5,858 nucleotides of DNA from an uncultured Collinsella sp. (lineage in GTDB: Bacteria; Actinomycetota; Coriobacteriia; Coriobacteriales; Coriobacteriaceae): NCBI GenBank assembly GCA_900545075.1, contig UQXT01000113.1, forward strand, positions 1 to 5,858, given 5' to 3'. Of the stretch, positions 5,814 to 5,858 are shown piece by piece. The notes beneath the pieces are model-generated. The model had not been told where the DNA came from. It did not search any database and saw only the letters and a list, made by a program, of their open reading frames with translations. The translations under genes were made by a program, and so were the position numbers. The first letter of the stretch is position 1. Every line of letters starts with the position of its first letter.

Positions 5814-5858
5814 CGCTGGCGAGGGCGGTGCCAAGCCCGCGGGCGGGGACAAGCCGCT
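5806..5858 (+). CDS. Start of a downstream gene, truncated by the window end
   Basis: An ATG at 5806 overlaps the kinase stop as ATGAGTAA, and the frame stays open to the last base (17 full codons: MSNAGEGGAKPAGGDKP). The Gly/Lys/Pro-rich start looks like a flexible cytoplasmic N-terminus. No strong Shine-Dalgarno precedes it, so translation would depend on coupling to the kinase. The same overlap geometry at the two operon junctions on the other strand supports it as a real start. A vitamin transporter component (for example an ECF S subunit) is a reasonable guess from context, but nothing visible proves it. Confidence 0.6.
   Translation, partial: MSNAGEGGAKPAGGDKP

Noticed and set aside
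4974..5852. 292-codon minus-strand ORF opposite the kinase
   Set aside because: It is an antisense shadow; the plus strand encodes all kinase family blocks.

Overview
The window looks like a chromosomal segment of a high-GC Coriobacteriia gut actinobacterium, most likely Collinsella or a close relative. The basis is GC-rich third codon positions, strong AGGAGG-type ribosome binding sites and the overall style of the proteins. This is inference from the sequence alone; no database was searched.

Left part (73-4295, all minus strand): a compact three-gene operon. Transcription order is a MarR-family winged-helix regulator (3792-4295), a first ABC exporter half-transporter (1985-3799) and a second one (73-1992). 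Both junctions are 8-nt overlaps (ATGATTAA and ATGAGTAA), each with a good Shine-Dalgarno sequence inside the preceding gene. The two half-transporters have complementary nucleotide-binding domains. The downstream one carries the catalytic Glu and switch His. The upstream one has Asp and Gln at those positions. They are therefore best read as one heterodimeric type IV (ABCB/MdlB-like) exporter with one active and one degenerate ATP site, of the TM287/288, LmrCD or BmrCD kind. The regulator is probably the local, ligand-responsive repressor: a TTGACA/17 bp/TAGATT promoter lies just upstream, with a 9-bp inverted repeat over its -10 box and start region.

Middle part (4296-4988): a divergent, apparently non-coding gap of about 0.7 kb. 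It holds the operon promoter and operator, two stacked palindromes upstream of the -35 box, a further hairpin, a G-rich tract, and a 158-bp element bounded by 27-bp perfect inverted repeats. That element looks like a miniature inverted-repeat element or a structured intergenic repeat.

Right part (4989-5858, plus strand): a pyridoxamine/pyridoxal-kinase-like enzyme of the ribokinase superfamily (vitamin B6 salvage). It overlaps by 8 nt (ATGAGTAA again) the first codons of another gene that runs off the window end.

Most of the content is ordinary: a drug or peptide exporter with its regulator and a B6-salvage kinase. The parts most worth a second look are the inverted-repeat element at 4651-4808, the operator/promoter architecture of the marR operon, and the kinase's altered substrate loop. 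I see no convincing evidence of a wholly new multi-gene system.
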